5,698 nt of DNA. Origin: Undibacterium sp. (GTDB lineage: Bacteria; Pseudomonadota; Gammaproteobacteria; Burkholderiales; Burkholderiaceae_D). Where the stretch lies: assembly GCA_019752975.1 (NCBI GenBank), contig JAIELM010000257.1, forward strand, positions 1 through 5,698, read 5' to 3'. Positions 5,337 to 5,698 of the stretch are shown here, piece by piece. Each line of letters starts with the position of its first letter. Positions within the stretch are counted from its first letter, which is position 1. The position numbers were made by a program, and so were the translations under genes. The notes under the pieces are model-generated. The model was not told the DNA's origin. It worked only from the letters and a program-made list of their open reading frames with translations, and did not search any database.

Positions 5337-5698
5337 TACAGAGCGGATCGATCGATCCGCTTACTCAGGATGATGGAAGTCGACGTCTGACGAACACCAT
5401 CTAGAGCGCCGATTTGATCCAGCAACTTATCTAGGATTTCCGTACTTGCACAGCGTAGAGTGAGCATATAATCGATTGCTCCACTTACTGCGCACAGGCT
5501 TTCCACTTCAGGCAAGGCCAGTAAAAACTTAATCAAACCAGTCACCATCTTGGCTTCTATCGACAGACCGACGTAAGCACGCACGCTCGGTTGGTACATG
5601 GTTTGATTCAGCTTTAAGCCATAACCGGCAATGACTTCACGTTTTTCTAGATTGGCGATACGCGCAATCACGGTAGTACGCGCTATTCCTACTTGCTT
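5333..5698 (-). CDS. Lrp/AsnC-family transcriptional regulator, N-terminus outside window
   Basis: The frame is open to the window edge, giving 121 residues without a start; roughly the first 30-40 residues are missing. The visible part begins KQVGIARTTVIARIANLEKREVI, the recognition helix and following helix of the Lrp winged helix-turn-helix, then the GYGLKLN linker strand. The RAM (ligand-binding, oligomerisation) domain follows, with VRAYVGLSIEA, LPEVESLCAVSGAIDYML and the closing strand VRQTSTSIILSKRIDR. Such proteins are DNA-binding regulators that usually respond to amino acids; the specific ligand cannot be told. The internal GTG at 5671 lies inside the recognition helix and is not the start. 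The stop codon (TAG, 5335-5333) overlaps the stop of the convergent exported-protein gene. The last codons run through a 20-bp palindrome. Confidence 0.92.
   Translation of the reverse strand, partial: KQVGIARTTVIARIANLEKREVIAGYGLKLNQTMYQPSVRAYVGLSIEAKMVTGLIKFLLALPEVESLCAVSGAIDYMLTLRCASTEILDKLLDQIGALDGVRQTSTSIILSKRIDRSALY
5342..5361. terminator. Perfect 20-bp palindrome at a convergent gene junction
   Basis: AGCGGATCGATCGATCCGCT is its own reverse complement and can fold as an 8-bp stem with a GATC loop. It begins six bases past the stop of the exported-protein gene and lies within the last codons of the Lrp-type gene. No T run follows on the plus strand (TTACTCAGG), so termination is possible but unproven. 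It could instead be a protein-binding site. Confidence 0.4.

Noticed and set aside
4975..5373. 132-codon plus-strand ORF overlapping the exported-protein gene in another frame
   Set aside because: It lacks a signal or domain, starts inside the better-supported gene, and runs past the stop into the Lrp gene. The 4953 frame has a signal peptide and repeats.

Overview
The window reads as chromosomal DNA from a Gram-negative proteobacterium. The protein signatures (MoeA, MoaD, MoaE, CrcB, proline iminopeptidase, Lrp) and the moderate base composition (slightly under 50% GC by eye) suggest a low-GC betaproteobacterium, perhaps Burkholderiales/Oxalobacteraceae. This taxonomic call is inference from sequence feel, not from a search.

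Left half (55-3572), all on the minus strand. Read in the direction of transcription the order is moeA (3572-2325), moaD (2222-1965), moaE (1962-1480), crcB (1483-1100) and pip (1017-55). MoaD and MoaE form molybdopterin synthase, which inserts the dithiolene sulfurs, and MoeA inserts molybdate into the finished pterin; together they cover the late steps of molybdenum cofactor synthesis. moaD, moaE and crcB are tightly coupled. The codons for MoaD's C-terminal Gly-Gly double as the Shine-Dalgarno of moaE, which starts at TTG, and moaE and crcB overlap by ATGA. CrcB (fluoride channel) and Pip (proline iminopeptidase) have no obvious role in the cofactor pathway. Three tandem 10-bp units, each with an ATG, span the moaD start.

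Middle (3573-4952). Two copies of a 105-115 bp non-coding element (3684-3798 and 4608-4712) lie in the same orientation. Their ends are TAGGACTTACGC-type inverted repeats and each is flanked by an apparent 5-bp target duplication, so they look like MITEs. Between them sit two convergent small genes of unknown function: an acidic 68-aa protein (plus strand) and a 100-aa membrane protein (minus strand). A perfect 10-bp-stem hairpin, probably a bidirectional terminator, separates the two genes. About 560 bp without a gene follow, holding the second element and an 11-bp tandem duplication.

Right end (4953-5698). A 127-aa Asn/Ser/Gln-rich protein with a signal peptide (plus strand) converges on a minus-strand Lrp/AsnC-family regulator whose N-terminus lies beyond the window. 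Their stop codons overlap, and a perfect 20-bp palindrome sits just past the junction.

The strongest candidates for something not yet described are the paired MITE-like elements around two orphan small genes. The metabolic genes are ordinary in content but compactly arranged.
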